The notes below the pieces were generated by a model. That model did no database searches. It saw only the letters and a program-made list of their open reading frames with translations, and was not told the origin of the DNA. A stretch of 64,000 bases of DNA. Origin: Rhizobium sp. BK650 (GTDB lineage: Bacteria; Pseudomonadota; Alphaproteobacteria; Rhizobiales; Rhizobiaceae). The stretch is taken from assembly GCF_014195325.1 (NCBI RefSeq), contig NZ_JACIBK010000016.1, forward strand, positions 1 to 64,000, read 5' to 3'. Below are positions 42,184-51,018 of this stretch, piece by piece (within the stretch, counting starts at the first letter, position 1; each line of letters starts with the position of its first letter). The position numbers were made by a program, and so were the translations under genes.

Positions 42184-43086
42184 TCAGGCGCTTGCCGCCA
42201 GAGCAATCACCCCATTGGCATCATTTGCTGCTGTTGCCGGCTTCTTGGTCAGGATTTTCAAAAGACGCGCCAGCGTTTCGGGAATGTCATGACGCTTGAC
42301 GACCATGTCGACTACACCGTGTTCCAGCAGATATTCCGACGTCTGAAAGCCCTCGGGCAGCTTTTCACGCAGCGTCTGTTCGATGACGCGCTTGCCCGCA
42401 AAGCCGATTTCAGCGCCCGGTTCGGCCAGATGGATATCGCCGAGCATGGCGTAAGATGCTGTCACGCCACCAGTGGTCGGGTTGGTCAGAACCACAATGT
42501 AGGGCAGGCCCGCTTCCTTGAGCATATCGACGGCAACCGTCGTGCGAGGAAGCTGCATCAGCGACATGATGCCCTCCTGCATGCGCGCGCCGCCTGAAGC
42601 CGGGAACATGACGAGCGGGCATTTTTCCGCGATCGCACGTTCGAAGGCTTTCACGATCGCTTCACCGGCAGCCATGCCGAGCGAGCCGCCAATGAAGTTG
42701 AACTCATGAACGACCGCAACGAGCTTCAAACCCTGTACCTTGCCGAGGCCGGCGAGGATAGTGTCCTCCTGCTCGGTCTTGAGTCGGCTGTCACGCAGAC
42801 GATCGATATATTTCTTGGAATCGCGGAACTTGAGCGGATCCTGGGCGACCTTGGGCTGCGGCAAGGATTCGTATTCGCCATTGTCGAACAGGTCGGCAAG
42901 ACGCGCCTTGGCCGGCATCTTCATGTGGTAGCCAGAAGCGGGAATGACCCACTTGTTGCCTTCCAGGTCCTTGTGAAAGACCATCTCGCCTGTTTCCGGG
43001 CACTTGATCCAGAGGTTCTCCGGCACTTCGCGACGGCCCAGCATGGAATTGATCCGCGGGCGAACGTAGTTAGTGATCCAGTTCAA
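42184..43086 (-). CDS. accD: Acetyl-CoA carboxylase carboxyltransferase subunit beta
   Basis: The beta half of the carboxyltransferase that makes malonyl-CoA for fatty-acid synthesis. The 300-residue product has the crotonase-type oxyanion region (SGGARMQEGIMSL, TNPTTGGVTASYA). The N-terminal zinc ribbon is degenerate: of the four cysteines found in the E. coli protein only Cys29 (WIKCPETGE) remains, and the second pair is replaced by PASGYH. The start is TTG 43086, with AGGAG eight bases upstream. It lies between trpA and folC, its usual place in proteobacteria. Confidence 0.95.
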   Translation of the reverse strand: MNWITNYVRPRINSMLGRREVPENLWIKCPETGEMVFHKDLEGNKWVIPASGYHMKMPAKARLADLFDNGEYESLPQPKVAQDPLKFRDSKKYIDRLRDSRLKTEQEDTILAGLGKVQGLKLVAVVHEFNFIGGSLGMAAGEAIVKAFERAIAEKCPLVMFPASGGARMQEGIMSLMQLPRTTVAVDMLKEAGLPYIVVLTNPTTGGVTASYAMLGDIHLAEPGAEIGFAGKRVIEQTLREKLPEGFQTSEYLLEHGVVDMVVKRHDIPETLARLLKILTKKPATAANDANGVIALAASA

Positions 43087-43124
43087 CTCGAATACTCCTA
43101 TTGACTGGTGCCAATGTGGGGAAA

Positions 43125-43964
43125 CTATTCGGCAGCAACAAGGCGCGCCGAACGCGTTCCTGTGGAAAGACCGCGAACCAGCGTCGCAACGGCCTGAACC
43201 GTATCGGCCGTCGCCTGTCCATCCGCCGTCAGGGTATTGGCTACCTGATTGACGATAGCGGTACCGACAACCACGCCGTCGGCGGAGGCTCCAATGACCT
43301 TCGCATGTTCAGCCGTCTTGACGCCGAACCCGACACAAACGGGCAAGTCGGTATGATCTTTGATGCGCTTGACGGCGCCTGCAACCAACGATGTATCCGG
43401 GAGCGCCGAACCGGTGATGCCGGTCATCGAGACGTAATAAACGAAGCCGGACGTGTTCTTCAGAACAGTCGGCAGGCGCTTTCCGTCCGTCGTCGGCGTT
43501 GCGAGGCGGATGAAATTGATGCCTTTCTTCAGCGCAGGAATGCAGAGTTCATCATCCATTTCCGGCGGAAGATCGACAACGATCAGGCCATCGATGCCGG
43601 ATGCCAGTGCGTCATCGAGAAATTTTTCGACGCCATAGATGTAGATCGGGTTGTAGTAACCCATCATGACGATCGGCGTCGTGTCATTGTCCTTGCGGAA
43701 GTCGGCAGCGAGCTGCAGCGTTTTCTTCAGCGTCTGCCCACTCTTCAGTGCGCGCTGGCCGGCGAGCTGGATTGCCGGGCCGTCAGCCATAGGATCAGAA
43801 AAGGGCATGCCAAGTTCGATGACGTCGGAGCCTGCTTCCGGCAGCGCTTTCATGATGCCGAGCGAGGTCTCGTAGTCGGGATCGCCGCCCATGAAATAGG
43901 TTACCAGCGCCGGGCGACCTTCCGCCTTCAGATCAGCGAAACGTTTATCCATGCGTGCGGTCAT
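43125..43964 (-). CDS. trpA: Tryptophan synthase alpha chain
   Basis: A 279-residue barrel that cleaves indole-3-glycerol phosphate to indole for TrpB. The catalytic Glu is in VIELGMPFSDPMADGP and the catalytic Asp in GLIVVDLPPE; phosphate-binding GFGVKTAEH is near the C-terminus. ATG 43964 starts 5 bp after the trpB stop. A second in-frame Met four codons later is an alternative. Confidence 0.97.
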   Translation of the reverse strand: MTARMDKRFADLKAEGRPALVTYFMGGDPDYETSLGIMKALPEAGSDVIELGMPFSDPMADGPAIQLAGQRALKSGQTLKKTLQLAADFRKDNDTTPIVMMGYYNPIYIYGVEKFLDDALASGIDGLIVVDLPPEMDDELCIPALKKGINFIRLATPTTDGKRLPTVLKNTSGFVYYVSMTGITGSALPDTSLVAGAVKRIKDHTDLPVCVGFGVKTAEHAKVIGASADGVVVGTAIVNQVANTLTADGQATADTVQAVATLVRGLSTGTRSARLVAAE

Positions 43965-43969
43965 ATTCT

Positions 43970-45190
43970 TTACTCACCCATTCCCAAAATCTTGCCGACG
44001 GTGAAGATGTCCTTGTCGCCGCGGCCGGAGAGGTTCATCAGGATGATCTCGTCCTTACCCATCTTTGGCGCGCGCTTGATGACTTCGGCAAGCGCATGCG
44101 AAGGCTCAAGCGCCGGAATGATGCCCTCAAGCCGCGTCAGCGTCTGGAAAGCTTCAAGCGCCTCATGGTCCATGATCGGCACGTATTCGGCACGGCCGAT
44201 ATCGTTCAGCCATGAATGTTCCGGGCCGATGCCGGGGTAGTCGAGGCCAGCCGAGATCGAATGGCCTTCCTTGATCTGCCCGTCATTGTCCTGCAGCAGA
44301 TAGGTACGGTTGCCATGCAGTACGCCTGGTGAGCCGGCCGTGATCGAGGCGCAGTGCTCGTCGCCCTGCAGGCCTTTGCCGCCCGCTTCGACGCCAACGA
44401 TCTTGACCTCCTTGTCGTCCAAGAATGGATGGAAGATGCCAATCGCGTTCGAACCGCCGCCGACGGCAGCGATGACGAGATCCGGCAGGCGCCCTTCGGC
44501 TTCGAGAATCTGCTGCTTGGCTTCGGTACCGATGACGGCCTGGAAATCGCGGACCATTTCCGGATAGGGATGCGGGCCTGCGGCCGTGCCGATCAGGTAA
44601 TAGGTGCTGTCGACATTGGTGACCCAGTCACGCAACGCCTCGTTCATGGCATCCTTCAGCGTGCCGTGACCAGCCGTTACCGGCTTTACCTCTGCACCCA
44701 GCAGCTTCATGCGGAAAACGTTCGGCGCCTGACGCTCGACATCGGTCGCGCCCATATAGACGACGCAGGGAAGGCCGAAGCGCGCAGCAACGGTCGCAGA
44801 GGCAACACCATGCTGACCGGCACCGGTTTCGGCGATGATGCGCGTCTTGCCCATGCGCTTCGCAAGCAGGATCTGGCCGATGCAATTGTTGATCTTGTGC
44901 GAGCCGGTGTGGTTCAGCTCCTCACGCTTGAAATAGATCTTGGCACCGCCGAGATGCTGGGTCAGGCGCTCGGCATAGTAGAGAGGGCTCGGGCGGCCTA
45001 TATAGTGGGTTCCGAGATGCTTCAGTTCCGCCTGAAATTCCGGATCGTCCTTCGCCTTGTTCCACTCTTCCTGCAGGTCGAGGATCAGCGGCATCAAGGT
45101 TTCGGCCACGAAGCGGCCCCCGTAAATGCCGAAGCGGCCGTCTTCGTCCGGGCCGGCACGGAAGGAATTCGGTTTAGGCGTCTCGTTCAC
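43970..45190 (-). CDS. trpB: Tryptophan synthase beta chain
   Basis: A 406-residue PLP enzyme that joins indole and serine to tryptophan. The PLP lysine is in HTGSHKINN, the catalytic Glu region is AETGAGQHGVA, and the glycine-rich phosphate cup is GGGSNAIG. The frame is open to a TTG at 45196 that abuts GGGAG; GTG 45190 lies six bases after that GGGAG and gives the family N-terminus, so it is preferred. That leaves 2 bp after the trpF stop. Confidence 0.97.
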   Translation of the reverse strand: MNETPKPNSFRAGPDEDGRFGIYGGRFVAETLMPLILDLQEEWNKAKDDPEFQAELKHLGTHYIGRPSPLYYAERLTQHLGGAKIYFKREELNHTGSHKINNCIGQILLAKRMGKTRIIAETGAGQHGVASATVAARFGLPCVVYMGATDVERQAPNVFRMKLLGAEVKPVTAGHGTLKDAMNEALRDWVTNVDSTYYLIGTAAGPHPYPEMVRDFQAVIGTEAKQQILEAEGRLPDLVIAAVGGGSNAIGIFHPFLDDKEVKIVGVEAGGKGLQGDEHCASITAGSPGVLHGNRTYLLQDNDGQIKEGHSISAGLDYPGIGPEHSWLNDIGRAEYVPIMDHEALEAFQTLTRLEGIIPALEPSHALAEVIKRAPKMGKDEIILMNLSGRGDKDIFTVGKILGMGE

Positions 45191-45192
45191 TT

Positions 45193-45861
45193 TCAACTCC
45201 CTGAGGTCGTTTCAGGCAGGCATGCCTCTTCGACCGCATCGAAAAACTCATCGATCATTTCTGGGCTCTTCACGCCCGGCGCACTCTCGACACCAGAGGC
45301 GGTATCGATACCCGGTGCCTTGGAGATTGCCAGGGCCTGGCCGACATTGCTCTTGTTCAGCCCACCGGAAAGCATGTAGTCGATGCTACCGTCAAGCCAA
45401 GTGAGCAGGCTCCAGTCAAAGGAAACGCCGTTACCACCCGGCAGCTCGGACCCTTTCGGCGGCTTGGCATCGAAAAGGAAACGATCGGCGATGCCTATAT
45501 ATGCCTCGACCCGCTTCAGGTCGTCGGCGGTGCGAACCGCCAATGCCTTGATAACAGGGATGCCGTAAACCGCCTTGATGGTCAGTACGCGCTCGGGACT
45601 CTCGCTGCCATGAAGCTGCAGCATATCGGGGCGCAAAAGCGCAATGATTTCATCGAGATCATCATTGGTCGGATCGACTACCACGGCGACGATTTTCGCC
45701 TTGCCGCGCGCAGGCTCCGCAAGCTTGCCGGCAATGTCGGGCTCGACATAGCGCGGGCTCTTTTCGAAAAAATTGAAGCCGAGATGCGTCGCGCCGCGCT
45801 TCAATGCGCGTTCGATGGCCTCGGGTGTCTTCAACCCGCAGATCTTGATATCTGGTTTCAT
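45193..45861 (-). CDS. trpF: Phosphoribosylanthranilate isomerase
   Basis: A 222-residue (beta-alpha)8 barrel isomerase of tryptophan synthesis. The catalytic Cys is in KICGLKTPE, the catalytic Asp in VVVDPTNDD, and the C-terminal phosphate site reads LSGGLNKSNV. ATG 45861 was chosen over the longer open frame because it gives the exact family N-terminus. It is the first gene of the trpFBA-accD-folC unit. Confidence 0.96.
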   Translation of the reverse strand: MKPDIKICGLKTPEAIERALKRGATHLGFNFFEKSPRYVEPDIAGKLAEPARGKAKIVAVVVDPTNDDLDEIIALLRPDMLQLHGSESPERVLTIKAVYGIPVIKALAVRTADDLKRVEAYIGIADRFLFDAKPPKGSELPGGNGVSFDWSLLTWLDGSIDYMLSGGLNKSNVGQALAISKAPGIDTASGVESAPGVKSPEMIDEFFDAVEEACLPETTSGS

Positions 45862-45934
45862 GGCAGCGGAGTGACATGAAATTCGCGAAGAGTCGAGCCA
45901 ATTTGCAAATGCTGGCCGCATTTAGCGGGTGCGC

Positions 45935-46693
45935 TTAATCGAAGTCTATGGCATGCAACTGGCTGCCATGGCGCTTCAGCCAGGACTTCGCGTCTTCCAT
46001 ATGCGGGCAAAGCTTCTTGCAGAGCGCCCAGAAGTGCGGGCCGTGGTTCATTTCCTTGAGATGCGCTACCTCATGGGCGGCGAGATAGTCTATCACCGAC
46101 GGCGGCGCCATGACGATGCGCCAGGAAAAACTCAAATTCCCTTCCGAGGAACAGGAACCCCAGCGGCTGCGGGTATCCTTCATGGAAATCGAACGGATGG
46201 GCGCCTTGATGGAGCCCGCATGCAGGCGCGACAGTTTCTCAAGATCGGCACGAGCTTCCTTCTTGAGAAAGGCGGCGATGCGCCGGCCGAGATGTTCCGG
46301 CATGCCGCTGACGAGAAGTACTGCCTCACCGTCCACCATGACGGCTTCGGTCAGCCCACGCAGACTGCCGGTATGCTGGATGCGATGTTTGACGCCTCGA
46401 AAGAGAATGTCGCCGCCGTCGTGCAGACCCGTATCGGTGGAAAATTTCGCAAGCTTGGTCAGCAGCCAGCCTTGGTGCCGATCAAGAAAGGCATTGACCT
46501 CACGGGCGGCGAGCCCCTTCGGCACCGTCATCTTCAGCGCCCGGCCACCCGGCTCGATGCGCAGCGTGATCCGGGTTGCGCGATCGTGCTGCTTGATCGT
46601 CAAAGGCATCAGACGGCCGGCGACATCCAGCGTCCGCTTTTCAGGCGGCGCCATCTTTTTCGTCGTACGGCGGATCTTCGGGAGCGGAAACAT
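45935..46693 (-). CDS. SprT/YgjP-like zinc metallopeptidase
   Basis: A 252-residue protein of the DUF45/YgjP M48-like family. The zinc site is HEVAHLKEMNHGPHFW (HExxH plus a third His). Upstream it has RSRWGSCSSEGNLSFSW, the family's other conserved block, and an N-terminal beta-rich region. It has no signal peptide, so it is cytoplasmic. Physiological substrates are unknown. Confidence 0.85.
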   Translation of the reverse strand: MFPLPKIRRTTKKMAPPEKRTLDVAGRLMPLTIKQHDRATRITLRIEPGGRALKMTVPKGLAAREVNAFLDRHQGWLLTKLAKFSTDTGLHDGGDILFRGVKHRIQHTGSLRGLTEAVMVDGEAVLLVSGMPEHLGRRIAAFLKKEARADLEKLSRLHAGSIKAPIRSISMKDTRSRWGSCSSEGNLSFSWRIVMAPPSVIDYLAAHEVAHLKEMNHGPHFWALCKKLCPHMEDAKSWLKRHGSQLHAIDFD

Positions 46694-46730
46694 AGGAGTT
46701 TTCTATACGATTCGGGGCAAATCCGGGCAA

Positions 46731-46759
46731 AGAAAAACCGGCATCGGAAGCGATGCCGG
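46731..46759 (-). terminator. Rho-independent terminator of the DUF2852 gene
   Basis: A perfect 9-bp stem (CCGGCATCG, 46738-46746, with CGATGCCGG, 46751-46759) has a 4-nt loop. On the minus strand it is followed by TTTTTCT. It lies 24 bp after the stop of the DUF2852 gene. Confidence 0.88.
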
Positions 46760-46783
46760 CCGCAGATTTCATATGATCACGCT

Positions 46784-47218
46784 TTACGGCGTCTGGTATT
46801 CGGCGACCGGACCATTGTCGTCGCGCCTGCCGTTCTTGCGCTCGCGCATGAAGCGGTCGAATTCTTCCTGATCCTTGGCGCGGCGAAGCTCGCGCAGGTA
46901 GGAATCGAATTCTTCACGCATTTCATCGAGCTTGCGACGCTCCTCTTCGATGCGATCGAGCTCGGCCTTGCGCCAATCGTCGAAGGCGACGTTGCCCGTC
47001 GAGAAATGCGGGCGGTGACGGCCATGCGAACGGCGGCAGCCTGCAAAGAAGCCATCCGTTGCCTGGTTGACGTCATGCTTGAAGCCGCGCAGGCGTTCGC
47101 CGAAGATGATATAGGCAAGCATGGCCAGCCCCAGAGGCCAGAAAACCATGAAGCCGAGGATCATCAAGGCAACGGTAGCCGGAGTCCAATCCGGCCGAAG
47201 CAATGCTGACTGGTTCAT
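46784..47218 (-). CDS. DUF2852 family membrane protein
   Basis: A 144-residue protein I recognise as DUF2852. A membrane helix spans about residues 15-40 (VALMILGFMVFWPLGLAMLA). The following segment contains STGNVAFDDWRKAELDR, and residues 85-130 form a long charged helix (RIEEERRKLDEMREEFD) likely to be a coiled coil facing the cytoplasm. No function is known. It is a single gene with its own terminator. Confidence 0.8.
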   Translation of the reverse strand: MNQSALLRPDWTPATVALMILGFMVFWPLGLAMLAYIIFGERLRGFKHDVNQATDGFFAGCRRSHGRHRPHFSTGNVAFDDWRKAELDRIEEERRKLDEMREEFDSYLRELRRAKDQEEFDRFMRERKNGRRDDNGPVAEYQTP

Positions 47219-47362
47219 CGTGCGGTATCCTCGCGTTCAGCACCCGACACGATGCCGAGTGCTGAAAAACCAAATGGTTACAGCGGAACCGGCCTTCAAG
47301 ACGATTTCAGGTTAAATCGGACAACGCCTTGAATCCACGACATTAAATCAGCGTTCTCTAAC

Positions 47363-48640
47363 TCACGCCGATTTGCCGCCTTTGATGACCCGCTGAACCG
47401 GCGCCTTCTTGGCGCGGGAATGCTGGCGCGTGAACGAGACTATGCGAGGCGCGATCTCGCGGCGGAAGCGAGAACCGTTGAAGACGCCATAGTGGCCAAC
47501 ATCCGGCTGCAGATAGTGCATGCGCATCTCTTCAGGGATGTTCACGCAGATAGTCTGCGCGGCATGCGTCTGGCCGACGCCGGAGATATCGTCGTTCTCA
47601 CCTTCGACCGTCAGCAGGGCGACATTGCGGATCGCCGTGGGATCGACACGCTTGCCGCGATGCATCAGCTCCCCCTTCGGCAGCGCATGCTTCATGAAAA
47701 CCTGCTCTACGGTCTGCAGATAAAATTCTGCCGTCAGGTCCATGACGGCGAGATATTCGTCGTAGAAATCGCGGTGCTTTTCCGGCTCCCCATCGTTCTT
47801 CACGAGATGCATGAAGAATTCTTTGTGAGCCACCAAATGTCGATCGAGATTCATCGACATGAAGCCGGAAAGCTGCAGGAAACCGGGATAGACGGGGCGC
47901 ATGAAGCCCGGTTGCGGCCACGGCACGTTCATGATGACGTTATCAGCAAACCATTCGAGCGGGCGCTCTTTAGCAAGTTTATTTACGGCCGTCGGATTGA
48001 TACGGGTATCAATCGGGCCGCCCATCAGAGTCATGGACGAAGGCGCAAGCGGATCCTTGGCTTCTTCCATGATTGCGGCGGCGGCCAGCACCGGCACGGA
48101 GGGCTGACAGACCGCAATGACATGCGTGTCATGGCCCAGGAAATGCAGCATCTCGATGACGTAATCGATGTAATCTGAAAAATCGAAAGTGCCTTCGGTC
48201 ATCGGCACCATGCGCGCATCCAACCAATCGGTGATATAAATATCGGCGCTGGGCAGCAATGCCTCGACGGTTCCGCGCAGCAAAGTCGCATAGTGGCCAG
48301 ACATCGGGGCAACGATGAGAATACGTGGATCGTCGTTTCGGCCGCCGGCTGGAACATCGCGCGAAAAGTGCAGAAGATTGCAGAAGGAGCGCGTCCAGAC
48401 CACTTCCTCGCGCACAGCGATGGTCCTGCCGTCGATAACGGTTTCCTTGAGTCCGAATTCCGGCTTCCCATAACGGCGCGTGGTGCGCTCGAACATTTCG
48501 AGACCGGCCGAAATGGTGCGTCCCATCGGGGTCTGTGAGAAGGGGTTCAGCGGGTTGGCATAGGCAAAACGCATAATATCGGCTGCAGCGCGGAAGGGAG
48601 CCAGCACTGCATGGTTCAATTCATAAAGCTGGTAGAACAT
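47363..48640 (-). CDS. phaZ: Intracellular poly(3-hydroxybutyrate) depolymerase
   Basis: Mobilises stored PHB granules. The 425-residue alpha/beta hydrolase has a cysteine nucleophile in VCQPSVPVLA, the granule-type intracellular depolymerase signature, and the catalytic His is probably in PDVGHYGVFNGSRFR. A GTG at 48652 is in frame, but ATG 48640 has AAAGGTGG eight bases upstream and gives the family N-terminus MFYQLYELNHA. It is not linked here to PHB synthase or phasin genes. Confidence 0.93.
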   Translation of the reverse strand: MFYQLYELNHAVLAPFRAAADIMRFAYANPLNPFSQTPMGRTISAGLEMFERTTRRYGKPEFGLKETVIDGRTIAVREEVVWTRSFCNLLHFSRDVPAGGRNDDPRILIVAPMSGHYATLLRGTVEALLPSADIYITDWLDARMVPMTEGTFDFSDYIDYVIEMLHFLGHDTHVIAVCQPSVPVLAAAAIMEEAKDPLAPSSMTLMGGPIDTRINPTAVNKLAKERPLEWFADNVIMNVPWPQPGFMRPVYPGFLQLSGFMSMNLDRHLVAHKEFFMHLVKNDGEPEKHRDFYDEYLAVMDLTAEFYLQTVEQVFMKHALPKGELMHRGKRVDPTAIRNVALLTVEGENDDISGVGQTHAAQTICVNIPEEMRMHYLQPDVGHYGVFNGSRFRREIAPRIVSFTRQHSRAKKAPVQRVIKGGKSA

Positions 48641-48847
48641 GGAGGGCGCCACCTTTCTCTATCCGGCAAAGACGACGCCAATTGAAGGGCGCCGGACTCT
48701 TTCCGTTAACGCTGGCACATCAACGTAGGCTAACAGGTTTTTGTTGCACAGCAACATAACATTACAGACTGAAAGAAAAATGCCGGAAAGTTGATCTCCG
48801 GCATTATCTTGGCGCATAAAGTTTAATCTTTTCAGCCGGAAAAATCG
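48641..48847. other. phaZ upstream spacer
   Basis: A 207-bp gap between phaZ and the downstream fumarylacetoacetate-hydrolase-fold gene. It includes that gene's terminator (48773-48804) and a small GTTGC-ACA-GCAAC repeat at 48743-48755. The phaZ promoter must lie here, but I could not identify it confidently. Confidence 0.4.
48773..48804 (-). terminator. Terminator of the FAH-family gene
   Basis: TGCCGGA (48781-48787) pairs with TCCGGCA (48797-48803) around a 9-nt loop. Read on the minus strand it is followed by TTTTTCTTTC. It lies 44 bp past the stop of the gene at 48848-49690. Confidence 0.8.
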
Positions 48848-49690
48848 TTAACGATCCGCTACGAAGAGCTGCTTTTGGGTGCCGAGGCCTTCGATGCCCA
48901 GTTCGACGACGTCGCCATCCCTCAAGTAACGCGGCGGCTTCATGCCCATGCCGACACCCGGCGGCGTACCGGTCGAGATAACGTCGCCCGGCTGCAAGGA
49001 CATGAACTGGCTGAGATAGGAAACGATGAAGGCGACGCCATAGACCATGGTCCTTGTGGAGCCGTCCTGCATCGTTTGACCGTTGACCTTGAGCCACATG
49101 CCGAGATTCTGCGGGTTGGCCACTTCATCCTTAGTGACGAGCCATGGGCCGATCGGGCCGAACGTGTCGCAGGACTTGCCCTTGGTCCACTGACCTGAAC
49201 GCTCGGTCTGGAAGGCGCGCTCCGAAACGTCGTTGGAGACGCAGTAGCCGGCGACATAATCCAGAGCTTCGGCTTCGCTGACATATTTGGCGGTTTTGCC
49301 GATGACCACGCCGAGTTCGACTTCCCAGTCGGTCTTTTCCGAACCGCGCGGGATTTGGACGTTGTCGTTCGGGCCGACGATTGCCGATGTCGCCTTCATG
49401 AAAATGACAGGCTCGGGCGGCACGGTAGCGCCGGTTTCAGCTGCGTGGTCGGAATAGTTCAGGCCGATGCAGATGAACTTGCCGGTGCCGGCGACGCAGG
49501 CGCCGATACGGCCAGGCGCCAGTTCCGCCAGACTTTTCGGGTCCAGGGCGGCGATCTTCGCGAGACCTGTCGGGGTGATCGCCTCGCCACCGATATCGGT
49601 GACATGGGCCGAAAGGTCGCGGATCTTGCCATCGGCATCGAGCAGGGCCGGCTTTTCGCGGCCCGCTTCTCCAACGCGCATCAGCTTCAT
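48848..49690 (-). CDS. Fumarylacetoacetate hydrolase family protein
   Basis: A 280-residue enzyme of the FAH superfamily (hydrolases, isomerases and decarboxylases acting on beta-diketo-type acids). The family core is clear: GLNYSDHAAETG, PVIFMKATSAIVG, DWEVELGVVIGK with metal-binding Glu residues, and STGTPPGVGMG. ATG 49690 has GAGGAGGAT directly upstream. Close relatives are annotated as ureidoglycolate lyase or hydroxyhepta-dienedioate isomerase, but the substrate cannot be fixed without context. It has no pathway neighbours here. Confidence 0.85.
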   Translation of the reverse strand: MKLMRVGEAGREKPALLDADGKIRDLSAHVTDIGGEAITPTGLAKIAALDPKSLAELAPGRIGACVAGTGKFICIGLNYSDHAAETGATVPPEPVIFMKATSAIVGPNDNVQIPRGSEKTDWEVELGVVIGKTAKYVSEAEALDYVAGYCVSNDVSERAFQTERSGQWTKGKSCDTFGPIGPWLVTKDEVANPQNLGMWLKVNGQTMQDGSTRTMVYGVAFIVSYLSQFMSLQPGDVISTGTPPGVGMGMKPPRYLRDGDVVELGIEGLGTQKQLFVADR

Positions 49691-49880
49691 GAATATCCTC
49701 CTCATGCAAAGCGGGTGCGCCACCTATGAACGAATTATTCATCCGTGTCATTATGCCTTTCCGAGGAAGCGGTACGCCTGCTCAGAGAATTTTATTCTTT
49801 CCCGAAAGGAAAATGCTCTCTCGCTTTGTCTTCGCGCAATTTCAGACCTAAAACCGTTGCGCGCCTTTGCTGGAACTGCC

Positions 49881-50834
49881 CTAGAAAATTTCAGCGAGTG
49901 CCGGCCCTGCCGGAACTATACGCGTGGGGTTAAGGCTCTCGATCGAATAGTAACCGCGCTTGATATGGTCGAAATTCACGGTCTCAGCGATGCCTGGCCA
50001 ATCCAGCATCCGCCGGCAGAAAGCCTTGAGGTTGGCGTAATCGGAGAGGCGCCGCAAATTGCATTTGAAGAGACCGTGGTAGGCGACATCGAAACGTACC
50101 AGTGTAACGAACAGCCGGATATCCGCTTCCGTCGGATGATCGGCAAAAAGGAAGTTGCGCCCCTCAAGTTGCGGTTCGATCCAGTCCAGGCAGGCAAACA
50201 CTTCCGCGAAAGCCTCCTCATAAGCAATCTGCGTCGTTGCAAAGCCGGTGCGATAAACGCCGTTGTTCAGCGAAGGGTAGATGCGCTCGTTGAAGGTATC
50301 TATGTCGCTCCGCCGAGGGGCCGGATAGAGATCGATCTCACCACACGCGAGATCGCCAAAGCCACTGTTCAACATGCGCAGGATATCTGACGATTCGTTG
50401 TTGACGATCGTTGCCCGCTTCTTGTCCCACAGGACAGGAACCGTGGCACGGCCGGTGAAATCCGGATCCGCCTTGGTGTAGATCTCATGCATAAAGGTTG
50501 CGCCGTTCACCTCATCCACGGTCGCGCCGGGATAGTCTCCAAAACGCCAGCCCTGCTTGGTAAGCGCAGGTTCGACGATCGAAACCGAGATGACTTCCTC
50601 AAGCCCCTTGAGCTTGCGGCCGATCAGCGTGCGCGAAGCCCAAGGGCAGATATAGGCGACGTAGAGGTGGTAGCGTCCAGCTTCTGCGGCAAAACCGCTC
50701 TCACCCGTCGGACCTGCGTTGCCATCAGGTGTCACCCAATTACGGAAGCTTGATATCTGGCGGACGAAACCACCCTTCTCGTCCTTTGCCTGGACCGGCT
50801 GCCAATCCTCTGTCCATTTCCCATTCACGAGCAT
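49881..50834 (-). CDS. Glutathionyl-hydroquinone reductase (Xi-class GST, YqjG-like)
   Basis: A 317-residue Xi-class glutathione transferase that reduces glutathionyl-hydroquinones. The catalytic Cys is in YICPWASRT, the glutathione-binding VNNESSDI follows, and the Xi-class signature KRGYYSI is at the C-terminus. It is divergent from a nitroreductase gene across 184 bp that contains a perfect palindrome. Together these suggest a quinone or electrophile response locus. Confidence 0.92.
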   Translation of the reverse strand: MLVNGKWTEDWQPVQAKDEKGGFVRQISSFRNWVTPDGNAGPTGESGFAAEAGRYHLYVAYICPWASRTLIGRKLKGLEEVISVSIVEPALTKQGWRFGDYPGATVDEVNGATFMHEIYTKADPDFTGRATVPVLWDKKRATIVNNESSDILRMLNSGFGDLACGEIDLYPAPRRSDIDTFNERIYPSLNNGVYRTGFATTQIAYEEAFAEVFACLDWIEPQLEGRNFLFADHPTEADIRLFVTLVRFDVAYHGLFKCNLRRLSDYANLKAFCRRMLDWPGIAETVNFDHIKRGYYSIESLNPTRIVPAGPALAEIF

Positions 50835-50938
50835 GCCGCATCTCCGATCGACTGGATTTGACGCCGCTTTAGCTGGAGTTTCCCGCGCGCGTAAGATCAG
50901 TTTCTGGAAACAGATTGTGCACCGGCTGGAACCAAACT

Positions 50939-50957
50939 TCGCTTGCCAAGCAAGCGA
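50939..50957. promoter_or_regulatory. Perfect palindrome between divergent redox genes
   Basis: TCGCTTGC-CAA-GCAAGCGA has 8-bp perfect arms and a 3-bp centre. It lies in the shared upstream region of the glutathionyl-hydroquinone reductase (start 50834) and the nitroreductase (start 51019). There is no T-run on either side, so it is a protein-binding site candidate rather than a terminator. The regulator is not in the window as far as I can tell. Confidence 0.55.
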
Positions 50958-51018
50958 TCGCGGAAATATCAGTAGGTGATCTTCGCAATGAGTTTATCGC
51001 CAACGTCCGGAAGCCAGC

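Noticed and set aside
43101..45379. Long plus-strand frames of 379 and 341 residues
   Set aside because: They mirror trpA and trpB, both of which have complete catalytic motifs on the minus strand.
45929..47209. A 426-residue plus-strand open frame
   Set aside because: It lies antisense to the metallopeptidase and DUF2852 genes, crosses their terminator, and has low-complexity Arg/His-rich content.
47225..47265. CAGCAC/GTGCTG repeat downstream of phaZ as its terminator
   Set aside because: Arms are only 6 bp with a 15-nt loop, and the A-run is on the wrong side for phaZ.
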